Shown here piece by piece: positions 1 through 9,912 of a stretch of DNA of 64,000 nt; the first letter of the stretch is position 1, and every line of letters begins with the position of its first letter. The DNA is taken from positions 24,559,171 through 24,623,170 of the forward strand of contig OY755047.1 in assembly GCA_963576565.1 (NCBI GenBank), given 5' to 3'. Made by a program: the position numbers and the translations under genes. Source of the stretch: Aspidapion aeneum (lineage: Eukaryota; Arthropoda; Insecta; Coleoptera; Brentidae). Under the pieces are notes generated by a model that made no database searches, had not been told where the DNA came from, and saw only the letters and a program-made list of their open reading frames with translations.

Positions 1-839
1 CAAAGCAAAAAAAATGTTTTTTGATATAACTTTTGAATTATACCACAGATTTTAATGCAACGGCGGTCGTGTAACAAAAGTCTGGAAGGTAATGGGGAAA
101 TGGTGAAATAAGCGCACAGGTAAAAAGCGAAAAGAAAAACATCGCACATAAAAAAGCGCACGCGGGAAGAAGCGGAAACCCAAAAAGCGCAAAAAAGAAA
201 GCGCACATGGTAAAACAGAGAAATCATATAAAGAAATTTGGTGTCAAAACGTTGCAATTTTTCACGCATATACAATAATTAAGCAAAAAAACGTTGAATT
301 TTTTTAAAATGATGTCAATGTTGCTTTATACGGTAGTCAAAATGTTGTTATGTTAGTTTTATCTAATCTAACGTAATTAATTTATTTGTTGTCTTTGAAA
401 ACGTAGGTACCATCTCATTTTAGGATTCTCAAGGCCGTCATGGGAAGTTGAAAATTCGTACCTGCACATACCTTTTAATTCAAAACAACTTTTTTTGTAC
501 AATTTTATCCTTTCTCTTCAAATAAGGGTACTTAACTCATGCAAAATATGTGTTTTGTGTTTTACCCTATATACTCTGCATGGCAACCTTGATGTGTTTG
601 GTGTTAAATAAGTTTTAGGATAAGCAAAACTTTTCTGCAGAATTTTTTTTTCGGATAACGTATTATTAAAGAAAATCCCAATTTGATAAGCAAATTTTCA
701 CACACACTGTATAAACAATGACGCAGTCGGAAATTTTCACGGACTTTTCGCCCTTGATAATGCTGATTTCGTTTGCTAGGCTAAGCCCTCCTTAATTTTG
801 CCACTGGATTAAGTATATTTGAGAGGGTAGGGGAGTCGT
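1..839. other. AT-rich intergenic DNA, no gene seen
   Basis: No coding region is supported. Positions 1-60 resemble the terminal repeat of the TA-flanked element at 59787-61134 (a shared stretch around ATAACTTTTGAA followed by AGATTTTAATG), so the window probably opens inside a remnant of that family. Positions 110-230 are a purine-rich stretch in which AAAAGCGCA-type words recur. The rest is low-complexity AT-rich sequence. Confidence 0.4.
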
Positions 840-1507
840 AGGGAGGTCAGCTTGTCTAATTTAGACGATCGAAATTTCAATATCGAACTATTTTCTATTA
901 TAACATGTTAAAAAAGTGCCCAATTACCTTATTATTTAAGCCCTACCTTGATGGTAAAGCCCAATGCAGAAAATCGATTAACTAACTCGTTGACTCGTCA
1001 CGACGACAAGTTATAGGCTGCTTGATAGCCTGTATAATGATCCGCACTTATTCCGCGCGGAAAGACGATTTTCAAAAGTGCAACCAGAGTTTATATGGTG
1101 ATTTCTTCACGTATATTATAATATGAATTAGTATCTTTAATTTTTATTATTAAACCATTTGCAAAGTTTCAATTTGCTTACTAAAATATTAGATAAAGGT
1201 TGTGTATTGAATTATTATAATTTTTAAAATATGTATTTTAAATATTAGACTGAAAAAGTCCGTATCATTACGTATCAAATGCGTTTGTGACTTTATTATT
1301 TCAATCATGTATCGAGGGTTGTATTTGTGCTTCATTCAGCTGCCGGTTCTTGCCGAAGTATTAGCTACAAAAACATTCAACTTTGAATTTCTTTGATTAG
1401 CTATGCTTTATTGTTTCAGCGTTGGCGCATAGGATTGGCCGACTTAATTTATTTAACCTGTGACACAAGACACAGGTTTCACAGGATAAAAATCAATCCG
1501 TTGTAAA

Positions 1508-1511
1508 CTAT
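1508..1511. repeat. Target site duplication CTAT (5' side)
   Basis: CTAT lies immediately before the 5' LTR and again at 8219-8222 just after the 3' LTR. Copies B (near 50680-50683) and C (near 51870-51873) of the host element carry the uninterrupted site, confirming a 4-bp duplication. Confidence 0.9.
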
Positions 1512-1650
1512 TGTTACAAATTTAAGTTATTTAAATTTTATAATTGGAATTTATTTAGGTTTAGTGTAGTATTAGGTCGATTTATCTTAAGGTTGTATTC
1601 TTAGTCTAGGTTTTAGTTGCGTTGTCTGTGGCTTGCGGTCGCGGTAGTGC

Positions 1651-1687
1651 GGGAACTTTCCGGACGTCGAAGGCTGCCGGAAAGTTC
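1651..1687. promoter_or_regulatory. Inverted repeat upstream of the LTR TATA box
   Basis: GAACTTTCCGG at 1653-1663 is repeated in inverted form as CCGGAAAGTTC at 1677-1687, with 13 bp between. The left arm with its preceding G bases reads GGGAACTTTCC, similar to Rel/NF-kappaB half-palindromes. The copy is intact in the 3' LTR. Its place about 20 bp upstream of the TATA box suggests a transcription factor site; the factor is unknown. Confidence 0.4.
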
Positions 1688-1705
1688 GAGAGAGATGGAC
1701 GATCC

Positions 1706-1743
1706 TATATATAGGGCCGGGGTCGCGCACCAGGCAGTCAGTC
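1706..1743 (+). promoter_or_regulatory. LTR core promoter: TATA box and likely initiator
   Basis: TATATATA at 1706-1713 is followed 25-30 bp downstream by the GCAGTCAGTC stretch at about 1734-1743, which fits an arthropod initiator (TCAGT). Transcription would start near 1738, defining the U3/R boundary. Inferred from motif spacing only. Confidence 0.6.
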
Positions 1744-1864
1744 ACAGATAGCGTGCTGGTAGTGGTCGTGAGATTAACACGAAGTTAATAGACCGATTAT
1801 AGTAGTGAATTATTAGCAAGTTATTACGAAGTTTAAGTGCGTGTTTTTGTACATAATTTGTCGA

Positions 1865-1870
1865 AATAAA
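1865..1870 (+). terminator. LTR poly(A) signal AATAAA
   Basis: AATAAA sits about 125 bp after the predicted start and 57 bp before the LTR end. In the 3' LTR the same hexamer (near 8156) would direct cleavage of the genomic RNA. Confidence 0.6.
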
Positions 1871-1929
1871 TTGACGTATCGTTTTCAACAATTGCGAGTT
1901 TTAATTTGTCGTTGTGAAGCCGTAACAAT

Positions 1930-1948
1930 TGGTGTCGGAAGTGGGATT
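1930..1948 (+). other. Primer binding site, tRNA-Leu type
   Basis: TGGTGTCGGAAGTGGGATT starts two bases after the LTR. It is complementary to the 3' end of a typical animal tRNA-Leu (acceptor end CCCACTTCTGACA plus CCA) with one mismatch. It would prime minus-strand DNA synthesis. Confidence 0.75.
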
Positions 1949-1960
1949 AAAAGAAATAAA

Positions 1961-2120
1961 TAGTGCAAAGACTATCCTTACACAGTACCACCGGCTAGGA
2001 CAATTAAAAAGAAGAACAGTAAGTGATTTTGCCAGAATATTCGGAACTGAATAGTGCAAAGACTACCCTTACATATTACCACCGGATAGGACAATTGGAC
2101 AGAAAAACAGTAAGTGATTT
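1961..2120 (+). repeat. Two-copy 91-bp leader repeat
   Basis: A block beginning TAGTGCAAAGACTA at 1961 recurs at 2052 with the same continuation (TTACACAGTACCACCGG versus TTACATATTACCACCGG, and AACAGTAAGTGATTTT). The spacing is 91 bp. It lies between the primer site and the 113-bp array. Confidence 0.75.
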
Positions 2121-2990
2121 TTCTAGAACATTCGAAGAAGTTCGATATTGTTTTATTCAAAAACTAAAAGAGATATTTAAGAACCGACTTCGACATTAAC
2201 TTTACAGTCCAAAAATTGATAATTAGAGAGATTTTCTAGAATATTCTATAGCATTCTACGACGTTTTATTCAAAAACTAGAAGAGATATACAAATACCGA
2301 CTTCGACATTAGATTAGTAATTTTAAAAGTAAGAATCAGAAAGAATTTCTAGAACATTCCATCACTTTCTACGACGCTCTATTCGAAAACCAGAAGAAAT
2401 ATCCAAAAAGATACTTCGACATTAGCTTAGTAATTTCAAAAGTAAGAACTAAAAAGAATTTCTAGAAGATTCCATAACATTCTACGACGTTCTATTCAAA
2501 AACTAGAAGAGATATACAAATACCGATTTCGACATTAGTTTAGTTATTTCAAAAGTAAGAATTAGAAAGAATTTCTAGAAGATTCCATAACATTCTACGA
2601 CGTTCTATTCAAAAACTAGAAGAGATATACAAATACTGATTTCGACATTAGTTTAGTTATTTCAAAAGTAAGAATTAGAAAGAATTTCTAGAAGATTCCA
2701 TAACATTCTACGACGTTCTATTCAAAAACTAGAAGAGATATACAAATACCGACTTCGACAGTAGCTTAGTTATTTTAAAAGTAAGAATTAGAAATTATTT
2801 CTAGAATATTCCATAACATTCTACGACGGTCTATTCGAGAACCAAAAGAGATAATCAAAAAGTGACTTCTACATTTGCCTAGTAGCAGAAAGAGTAGCAT
2901 CTACCAGTATATAGAACATTCCATTAGGTTCTATTTAAGAATTGGAAGAGATATTGAAAAACCGACTTCGACATTCGCTTTATAGCCCTA
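2117..2990 (+). repeat. 113-bp tandem repeat array in the gypsy leader
   Basis: The word TTCTACGACG recurs at about 2254, 2367, 2480, 2593, 2706 and 2819, giving a 113-bp period, with degenerate copies on both sides for roughly eight units. Each unit contains a TTCTAGAA-like palindrome, the purine-rich ACTAGAAGAGAT block and CCGACTTCGACATTAG. The central copies are nearly identical, indicating recent expansion. The array is non-coding and would be in the genomic RNA leader. Confidence 0.9.
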
Positions 2991-3024
2991 AAATAGACGT
3001 TTTAAGTGATTTATCAGGAAGTTG

Positions 3025-4257
3025 ATGCTTACTAGACAAGGATCGGCCAAGATGGAAGATTTAACTAAAATGATGCAGGCTCTAGCAACTCAAATGGCTC
3101 AAAACCAGAACGACATGAAACAGACCATTGAACAAAACCAGGGCGATATGAAACACACCATGGACGACATGAAGCAGACCATGGAACAAAACCAGAACGA
3201 CATGAAACAGACATTTCAGCAAAGATTAGATGGCATTCAAGAAAACTTCGATCAAATAAAGAGCAACTCTGAACAGCTGAGAGAGGAGTTCAAGACAGCA
3301 ACCGAAGACCTTAAGGAAGACATAACTCATAGAATGCAGAATGTAGAAGAAAAAGTGGAGACCAAACTACAGACTGTTAGAGAAGAAGTTTTTCAAACCA
3401 TGGAAGAAAAATTCCAGGACGTGTCAAAACAGCTTATACAGCTCCAAAAGGAACACAACAAAATGAAAGCTCAGGGATGTGTTGTGAATTCCAACCAAAA
3501 CATTAAGCCTCCAAATTTTGATGGTACGTCTTCCTGGTCTACCTACAAACAACAATTTGAAGCTGCCGCCGCTGCAAATAGTTGGAACGATGACGAAAAA
3601 GCTAGAGCTTTGTTAGTAGCTCTACGAGAACCTGCTCTTGGACTTTTACGGTCTATTCCAGCGGAACAAAAACAGAGTTACAATGCTTTAGTGGCAGCTT
3701 TAGAAAGAAGATATGGAGATGAACATTTACGAAATTTGCATTGGTCAGAATTAAATATTCGCCAACAAAGAACAGGGGAGTCATTACAAGAGTATGAAGC
3801 GGATATCAGGAGGCTGATGTACTTGGCTTACCCAGAAATGCCAGAAAATTACAGAGATCCCTTTACGGTAGATCGCTTTATTAACGGCTTGCGAGACACG
3901 GACTTAGCAAAGTTACTTCGTCGAGAACGCTTCCAAAACAGCAGTGAAGTGTTGATTCGAGCCCTTGAAATTGAATCATCAAATAATATGTCCAGGCCAA
4001 AAGTAAGAGCTGTTTCAATTCAGGAGGGAGAAGAAATGAGCACTGGAGAGGAGGTCAACTTAAAAACGCTAAACCAACTGTTTCAGTCACTGATAGAGAA
4101 GATTGATTCTTTGAAAGAAAGCAGACGATCCCCTCCAAAGGTAAAGTGTTTCAGATGCGGACGTACAGGGCATATTCAACGCGATTGTCGTGTCCAAATG
4201 AGGTCTCGCTCACCATCTACTGGGACAGAGTACCGAAGAAGAGATCAGGAAAACTAA
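3025..4257 (+). CDS. gag: Gag polyprotein of the Ty3/gypsy element
   Basis: This encodes 410 aa; I use the ATG at 3025 because the in-frame codon before it is TTG. Gag packages the element's RNA and forms the cytoplasmic particle. Residues about 8-140 are polar and coiled-coil-like, with a repeated unit around NQNDMKQT in three or four copies (about residues 25-68). A capsid-like region follows (about residues 155-325, starting PPNFDGTSSWSTYKQQF). A single CX2CX4HX4C zinc knuckle (CFRCGRTGHIQRDC, bases 4147-4188) is near the C-terminus, followed by an Arg/Ser-rich tail. The frame overlaps pol by 112 bp, with pol in the -1 frame. The run GGAAAAC at 4248-4254, next to the TAA, is a possible shift site but is not a canonical slippery heptamer. 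Confidence 0.92.
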   Translation: MLTRQGSAKMEDLTKMMQALATQMAQNQNDMKQTIEQNQGDMKHTMDDMKQTMEQNQNDMKQTFQQRLDGIQENFDQIKSNSEQLREEFKTATEDLKEDITHRMQNVEEKVETKLQTVREEVFQTMEEKFQDVSKQLIQLQKEHNKMKAQGCVVNSNQNIKPPNFDGTSSWSTYKQQFEAAAAANSWNDDEKARALLVALREPALGLLRSIPAEQKQSYNALVAALERRYGDEHLRNLHWSELNIRQQRTGESLQEYEADIRRLMYLAYPEMPENYRDPFTVDRFINGLRDTDLAKLLRRERFQNSSEVLIRALEIESSNNMSRPKVRAVSIQEGEEMSTGEEVNLKTLNQLFQSLIEKIDSLKESRRSPPKVKCFRCGRTGHIQRDCRVQMRSRSPSTGTEYRRRDQEN

Positions 4258-7200
4258 AACTAGTCAACGCAGAGGGGCGGGTGTTGGCTAATGGGAATTT
4301 AGCCCCCAAAATTTACTCTATCAAGAGCTTAAAACATTCTGCTGACAGTCTTAACATCGACGGACTTATTAATGGAAGAAAAGTTAATATAACAGTAGAC
4401 ACTGGTGCTGCGATATCATTGCTTAAGTTCAAAATTGCAACGAGATATAAAATTCGACCCACAGAAAAGAAAATAACACTTAAGACTGTGACTGGAGAAT
4501 CCGCTGACGTGTTGGGGCAGACAGACATAGACCTACAGCTGGGGAGGTTGAAGATTCGCCACTCGGTATTAGTTGCAGACATAGAGGACGAATTTATTTT
4601 GGGAATGGACCTGATAAGTAAACATGGATTTGTGTTTGATAATAAACTTAATACCCTAAGATTTGGGAACGAAGAGTTCATTTTGTCAAATAGTCACATC
4701 AATAAAGAACCAATAAAGGTGGTGGCAGTATGCACAACAAGACTAGTCGGTAACAGTGAGACCATAATTTTTGGGAGGCTAGAAAGTAAAACATCAAGCT
4801 GCGTCGGACTCATAAGCCAACAAAACACACCCAACACCTACCTCGTTGCAAAATCACTAGTTAAAACCGATAAAGACATCCCGATTAGAGTCGCCAATAT
4901 TTTCCCAAATAGTGTCAAAATTAATAAGGGGGAGGTGGTAGCATTATTTGAACCAGTACAGAAAGTAACAAGATGTGAAGAGCCAACTTCCGAGGATACA
5001 AGCAAGTTACCAATGGAGGTACTTCAGCAATTTGAGTCAACTTGGCAACATCTCACTCCAGAAAAATTTAGTAAAGCGAGAGAGTTTATAGAAGAGCAAA
5101 GTAATATCTTCGAAACCAGGAGTAGTTCGGGACGCACAAACCTTATTCAACATGCTATCAACACTGGCGATGCCCAACCGATAAGACAACCCCCAAGAAG
5201 ACTACCAATGGCCAAACAAGAAGAAGTTCACTATCTCATTAATAAAATGCTCAGCGACGGTGTTATTGAAGAGTCATCAAGTCCTTGGTCATCTCCTGTG
5301 GTGTTGGTCACTAAAAAGGATGGAAGTACTAGATTTTGTGTCGACTACAGGAAACTTAACGATGTGACCAAGAAAGATAGTTACCCACTGCCAAGAATAG
5401 ACGACACATTAACAACATTGGCAGGATCATATTGGTTTTCTACTCTTGACCTGAAAAGTGGGTATTGGCAAGTAGGAATCTTTAAAAGAGATAAAGAGAA
5501 GACTGCATTCTCTGCTGGAAGTGGACTTTATCAGTTTAATGTGATGCCATTTGGCCTGTGCAATGCCCCAGCTACATTTGAAAGACTAATGGAAGTCGTT
5601 CTACGAGGCCTTACTTGGAAAACCTGCCTAGTCTATTTGGATGATGTCATAGTAATGGGGAAATCATTTCAAGAACATCTAGATAATTTACGAGAAGTAT
5701 TCTCAAGAATCAGGAACGCAAATCTTAAATTAAACTCAAAGAAATGTTTTCTGTTCCAAGAAAAAGTTGAGTTCCTGGGTCACGTCGTTTCCCGAGAAGG
5801 CATCCATACCGACGAAAAGAAGCTACAAGCAATAAAAGAATGGCCTCAACCTCGTGACAAACATGAATTGAGAAGCTTTTTGGGTCTGTGTACATACTAC
5901 AGACGATTTGTAGAAGGATTCGCCAAAATAGCGTCTCCGTTACATAGACTTACAGAAGATAAAGCTTCTTACAAATGGAATACCGAATGTGACCAAGCAT
6001 TTAGAAGACTAAAAGCAGCATTATGTTCTAGTCCGATTCTTGCATATCCCATTCCAAAAGGAAAATTCATATTAGATACTGATGCGAGCAACGATGGCAT
6101 AGGAGCAGTACTCTCCCAAGTACAAGATGGAGAAGAACGAGTCATCGAATTTTTCAGCAAGAAGCTATCCAAACCCGAGAGAAATTATTGTGTTACTAGA
6201 AAGGAGCTCCTAGCCACAGTTAAATCCGTAGATCACTTTCACAAATATCTCTACGGACAAGAGTTTCTGATTAGAACGGATCATGCTGCGTTACAGTGGC
6301 TCATGAAAATGAAACAACCTGAGGGGCAAGTCGCGAGATGGATAGAAAAGCTACAACAATACCATTATCAAATTAAGCACCGAGCAGGAAGGGTGCATAA
6401 TAATGCAGATGCATTGTCCAGAAGACCTTGCCCCGAGGATTGTAAACATTGCAAGAAAATTGACCAGAAAGAAGGAATTACCTACGTGCGCCAGATAAAG
6501 TTAGAACCAGATGAAGAATGGATGTCGGCTTCGATTAGAACCACACAACTTAACGACAAAGATGTAGGACCTATCTTGCGATTGAAAGAAGAGAACAAGC
6601 CACGACCATCATGGCAAGATATCGCAAACCAAGGGGTGAAATTCAAATCACTGTGGGCACAATGGGATTCACTGATAGTAGAAGAAAACATCCTTAAACG
6701 TGCCTGGGAAACTGCCGATGGCCTTACTGTGATTAATCAAGTAGTGGTTCCTAGGAGCATGGTAGACAATATAATGGCCGAATGCCATGGTGGAAAATCA
6801 GGCGCGCACCTAGGCATAAATAAAACTATGGACAAAATTCGAAACCGATTTTATTGGGTCAATTACTTTCAAGATGTGAAAAACTGGTGCCGCCGATGTT
6901 CGACTTGTGCAGCCAGCCAAGGTCCCAAAACAAGGTCCAGAGGTCAAATGAAACAATATAACGTAGGTCTGCCATTCGAACGCATTGCTATTGATGTGGC
7001 CGGACCATTTCCAGAAACTAAAAAGGGCAACAAATACATCCTTGTTGTCATGGATTATTGCCTAACCAAGAGGCCGCTACAGTTGCAGAAGTTCTGGTAA
7101 ATGATGTTTTCAGCCGATTTGGCATTCCTTTGGAACTACATTCAGATCAAGGAAGAAACTTTGAATCAAAGCTCTTCCAGAATCTCTGTGACCTTTTAGG

Positions 7201-7790
7201 AATACATAAAACACGGACTACTGCTTTGCATCCGAAGATTTAATAAAACAATAGAGGAACATCTTTGCAAAGTTGTTGATGAGCACCAAACAGATTGGGA
7301 CCAATATATTCCATTGTTTTTGATGGCCTATAGAACTGCCATTCACAATACGACAGGAGCTACTCCATCTAGTATCCTGTTTGGTAGAGAACTGCGTTTA
7401 CCATGTGATATCATGTTTGGTTCACCTGAAGAAGCACACTTAGAGGTTAATGACTATGTCGAACGTTTAAGGCAAAAGCTGCACGATATCCATGAAGTGG
7501 TTAGAGAGCGAATAGAAATAGCCAGTGACCGCATGAAAGCGAGATATGACCTGAAAGCAAACTCTTCAGGGTTCAAAGAGAATGATCAAGTCTGGCTATA
7601 CAATCCTCAACGCAAGAAAGGAAGATCACCTAAGTTGACACCACCATGGGAAGGACCTTATAAAGTTGTTAAGAGAATTAATGATGTAGTCTACCGAATC
7701 CAGAGAAGCCCGAAGTCCAAGATGAAAGTTGTTCATCTAGACAGACTAAAACCTTACCTGGTAAATGTTGATCGAGAAGATCAAACCTGA
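4146..7790 (+). pseudogene. pol: Pol polyprotein of the Ty3/gypsy element, integrase disrupted
   Basis: The first open part runs 4146-7100 (984 codons from the first ATG; real translation probably enters by -1 frameshift from gag). Protease active site is DTGAA at residue 85. Reverse transcriptase has the catalytic YLDD at residues 497-500. RNase H begins with FILDTDAS (residue 644 Asp). The integrase zinc finger has His 881, His 888 and the WCRRCSTC cysteines; its first catalytic Asp is residue 950 (AIDVAG). Near 7058 a short deletion shifts the frame. The reading continues at 7061-7237, including the second catalytic Asp (HSDQGRNF), until a second short deletion near 7237 returns it to the first frame. 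It then stays open to 7790, with the integrase C-terminal module. The second deletion removes the segment that normally carries the catalytic Glu, so integrase should be inactive even apart from the frameshifts. Confidence 0.93.
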
Positions 7791-7802
7791 AGAGGAGGAT
7801 AG
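7789..7802 (+). other. Polypurine tract
   Basis: GAAGAGGAGGATAG directly precedes the 3' LTR. It is the expected RNase H-resistant primer for plus-strand synthesis, and overlaps the pol stop codon by one or two bases. Confidence 0.75.
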
Positions 7803-8218
7803 TGTTACAAATTTAAGTTATTTAAATTTTATAATTGGAATTTATTTAGGTTTAGTGTAGTATTAGGTCGATTTATCTTAAGGTTGTATTCTTAGTCTCG
7901 GTTTTAGTTGCGTTGTCTGTGGCTTGCGGTCGCGGTAGTGCGGGAACTTTCCGGACGTCGAAGGCTGCCGGAAAGTTCGAGAGAGATGGACGATCCTATA
8001 TATAGGGCCGGGGTCGCGCACCAGGCAGTCAGTCACAGATAGCGTGCTGGTAGTGGTCGTGAGATTAACACGAAGTTAATAGACCGATTATAGTAGTGAA
8101 TTATTAGCAAGTTATTACGAAGTTTAAGTGCGTGTTTTTGTACATAATTTGTCGAAATAAATTGACGTATCGTTTTCAACAATTGCGAGTTTTAATTTGT
8201 CGTTGTGAACCCGTAACA
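7803..8218 (+). repeat. 3' LTR (416 bp)
   Basis: It is identical to the 5' LTR except for two substitutions. It is followed by CTAT (8219-8222), the second copy of the target duplication. Confidence 0.95.
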
Positions 8219-8546
8219 CTATGTATGTGAAAATAGTGAATATCAAGACTACTATAAAGAATATCAGGGCATAGTAAAAAAACCTTGCAAAATTTAAAAA
8301 TTATGTTAAATAAAAAAAGCTTTAAACATATTATATACACACATATATGTTATTTGCTTAACAGGAGAAAAACTATATGCGAAATTATTTTTAGAGGCGA
8401 CTGTACCATCTCCAGAATGCACAGTATATTAAAATCACATTTTTAAAACGCTAGTTGACATTTCCTTTCAGCATCAATTTGTCAAAATTGCAACCATAAA
8501 ATAATTTCGATCGTTCAGAACCGATAAGCTGACCACTGTGAGCCGT

Positions 8547-8892
8547 AGGAAAAATTTCCTTTTTATGTTAAATATCAAAAACATACCTTTTCGTATCGAG
8601 TATTTTCCAATTTGTCGATGACAATTTCCCAAGCCAACTGGGACCTTTTCGTTAAATAACAATTATTTCGACATTCCGAATTGTCAAGTTTTCTTTTCGA
8701 AGTTTTCTGCTGTCTGTAGAGACGCTTTTCATCAAGTTTTTCGATTAGCTGCTGAGTTTCCAGGATCATTGTGTAATTAAAAAATTCCATTGGTATTTTT
8801 ATATCACGAAAAACACGATTACTATGAAAAACAAAAAAATTGTCGCCACTTGTTTGTCTGTTTTTCTGTCTGTCGATTTTTTTATTTGTGTA
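8547..8892. other. Intergenic DNA, nothing recognised
   Basis: The stretch is AT-rich. Minus-strand open frames here are short, overlap each other and match nothing I know. A small CTGTCTGT run lies near 8860. Confidence 0.3.
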
Positions 8893-9912
8893 CAGCGTGT
8901 CCCATTTTCGACTGAATTAAATGGGAAACTCGGTTATTACTAAAGATATCTATTTTCTGATTACACCTTGTCGTGCTCTTTTTTGAGCCCCGTAGTTTCG
9001 CTAATGCAGGGAGTTTTTGAAAAAATTGCATTTTTAATAATCTCTTATATATCTCGCTTATTTTGCGAGATATACAGTCATTTTATTGACAGCACCAACT
9101 GTCAAAGTTTTAACAATATTGATATAACTGCACTAATAACAAAGATATGACAGATTTTTAGAATTACAGATTTTTGAATTTTCCCTCGTAGCTCCAAAAC
9201 TACAAGGTTTGAAAAAAAACTTTTGAGATATTCAAGGACACTAATGTCAAATCCCCAAGTCTCTATCCAAAGCCAACACAAAAATAGAGGCCACGACCCT
9301 GAAAAAATCAGCTTTTCTCCGGGGGCTGAATTTTACATTGGGTTTTATGGGAGGTCAGAGGTTTTTTTATGATATTTTCAAAATGGCACTACAGATTTCC
9401 GCGAAATTTCAGTGAAATATTCTCAAACACCATCCCGATATTCCACCATAGTTTTGTAAGGAAGCAACATGATTAAAAGGTTAAAATCTTCAAGATTTAT
9501 AATTCCTTATTTTGAATTCAAATTACCCGCCATTTACCACATGCCAACTGTTATATTTGACATTTATTTAACTTTGTCATCTGTGATTGTAACATTCGTT
9601 TCTTCTTTAAATTTAATTTTTGTGTGAGCTAATGAAGCGGCTCTGAAAAATTAAGGATTACTATGAATTTTAAAAAAATTGTTCTAAAAGAATATAGTAA
9701 AAACAATCTTAAAACCGGCTTTATTAAAAAAAAATCAAATATTCATGAACCGTCATTCCAACTTCAATATTTTAAAAACAATCAGCTGTGTCGTAACGTG
9801 ACCATCAAAAAAAAATCAGCCCCGGATGTGACGTCAACAAAGTGGAGGATCGTGGCTCGTCCGTTTTGATAGCCCTGCTCTATCTTTTAAAATAACTGAG
9901 TTTCCCATTACG
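8893..9912. mobile_element. Foldback-type element, CAGCGTGTCCCATTTTCG family, partial
   Basis: CAGCGTGTCCCATTTTCG at 8893 follows TA and matches the left terminus of the 1.5-kb foldback at 29400-30921, including ATGGGAAACTCGGTTATTA and the later GCAGGGAGTTTTTGAAAAAATT block. The inverted partner is only partly kept (AATAACTGAGTTTCCCATT near 9890). A different repeat (9285-9882) appears to be inserted inside it. Confidence 0.55.
9285..9882 (-). repeat. GCTATCAAAACGG-family repeat, copy I
   Basis: On the minus strand this runs from GGGCTATCAAAACGG to the AGGGTCGTGGCCTCTA block. It matches copy II at about 39452-40205 through GATTGT..TTAAAATATTGAAGTTGGAATGACGG, AAACCGGCTTTATT and TGGCGGGTAATTTGAATTC. 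There is no coding capacity; the 68-codon frame inside it is incidental. Truncated relatives lie at 48373-48530 and 50108-50205. Confidence 0.65.

Larger units (their letters stand above)
1512..1927 (+). repeat. 5' LTR (416 bp)
   Basis: The LTR begins TGTTAC and ends GTAACA, a short terminal inverted repeat with canonical TG...CA ends. It matches the 3' LTR at 7803-8218 except at two sites: A versus C in the TAGTCT(A/C)GG block, and G versus C ten bases before the end. It contains the promoter, an 11-bp inverted repeat (1653-1687) and a poly(A) signal. Confidence 0.95.
1512..8218 (+). mobile_element. Ty3/gypsy LTR retrotransposon, recent insertion, integrase broken
   Basis: This is a complete-length element of 6707 bp. 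The layout is 5' LTR, primer binding site, repeat-rich leader, gag, pol in the -1 frame, polypurine tract and 3' LTR. Pol order is protease, reverse transcriptase, RNase H, integrase, which is the Ty3/gypsy order. A tRNA-Leu-type primer and a 4-bp duplication are what I recall for the Mdg3/micropia group of insects; that subgroup call is inference. The LTRs differ at only 2 of 416 positions, so insertion was recent. Two short deletions in the integrase core make this copy unable to encode a working integrase. No envelope-like reading frame follows pol: only about 12 bp separate the pol stop from the 3' LTR. Confidence 0.95.
840..8539 (-). mobile_element. TIR element copy A (~990 bp), split by the LTR retrotransposon
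   Basis: The left end AGGGAGGTCAGCTTGTC and the inverted right end (GCTGACCACTGT) flank about 990 bp of non-coding sequence once the 6.7-kb LTR element is removed. Near-identical 7-bp flanks, GAGTCGT (833-839) and GAGCCGT (8540-8546), look like a target duplication. The body matches copies B (50277-51172) and C (51503-52506) in the opposite orientation; shared landmarks are the TCCGCACTTATTCCGCG block near 1040 and ATCGTTCAGAACCGAT near 8509. There is no transposase, so this is a non-autonomous DNA transposon. Superfamily is unassigned; a 7-8 bp duplication would suit hAT, P or Mutator types. Confidence 0.7.

Noticed and set aside
2117..2990. CRISPR-like array
   Set aside because: Period 113 bp with no separate spacers; it is a simple tandem repeat in a retrotransposon leader.
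4313..6691. Minus-strand frames opposite pol
   Set aside because: They are antisense shadows of the gypsy pol gene.
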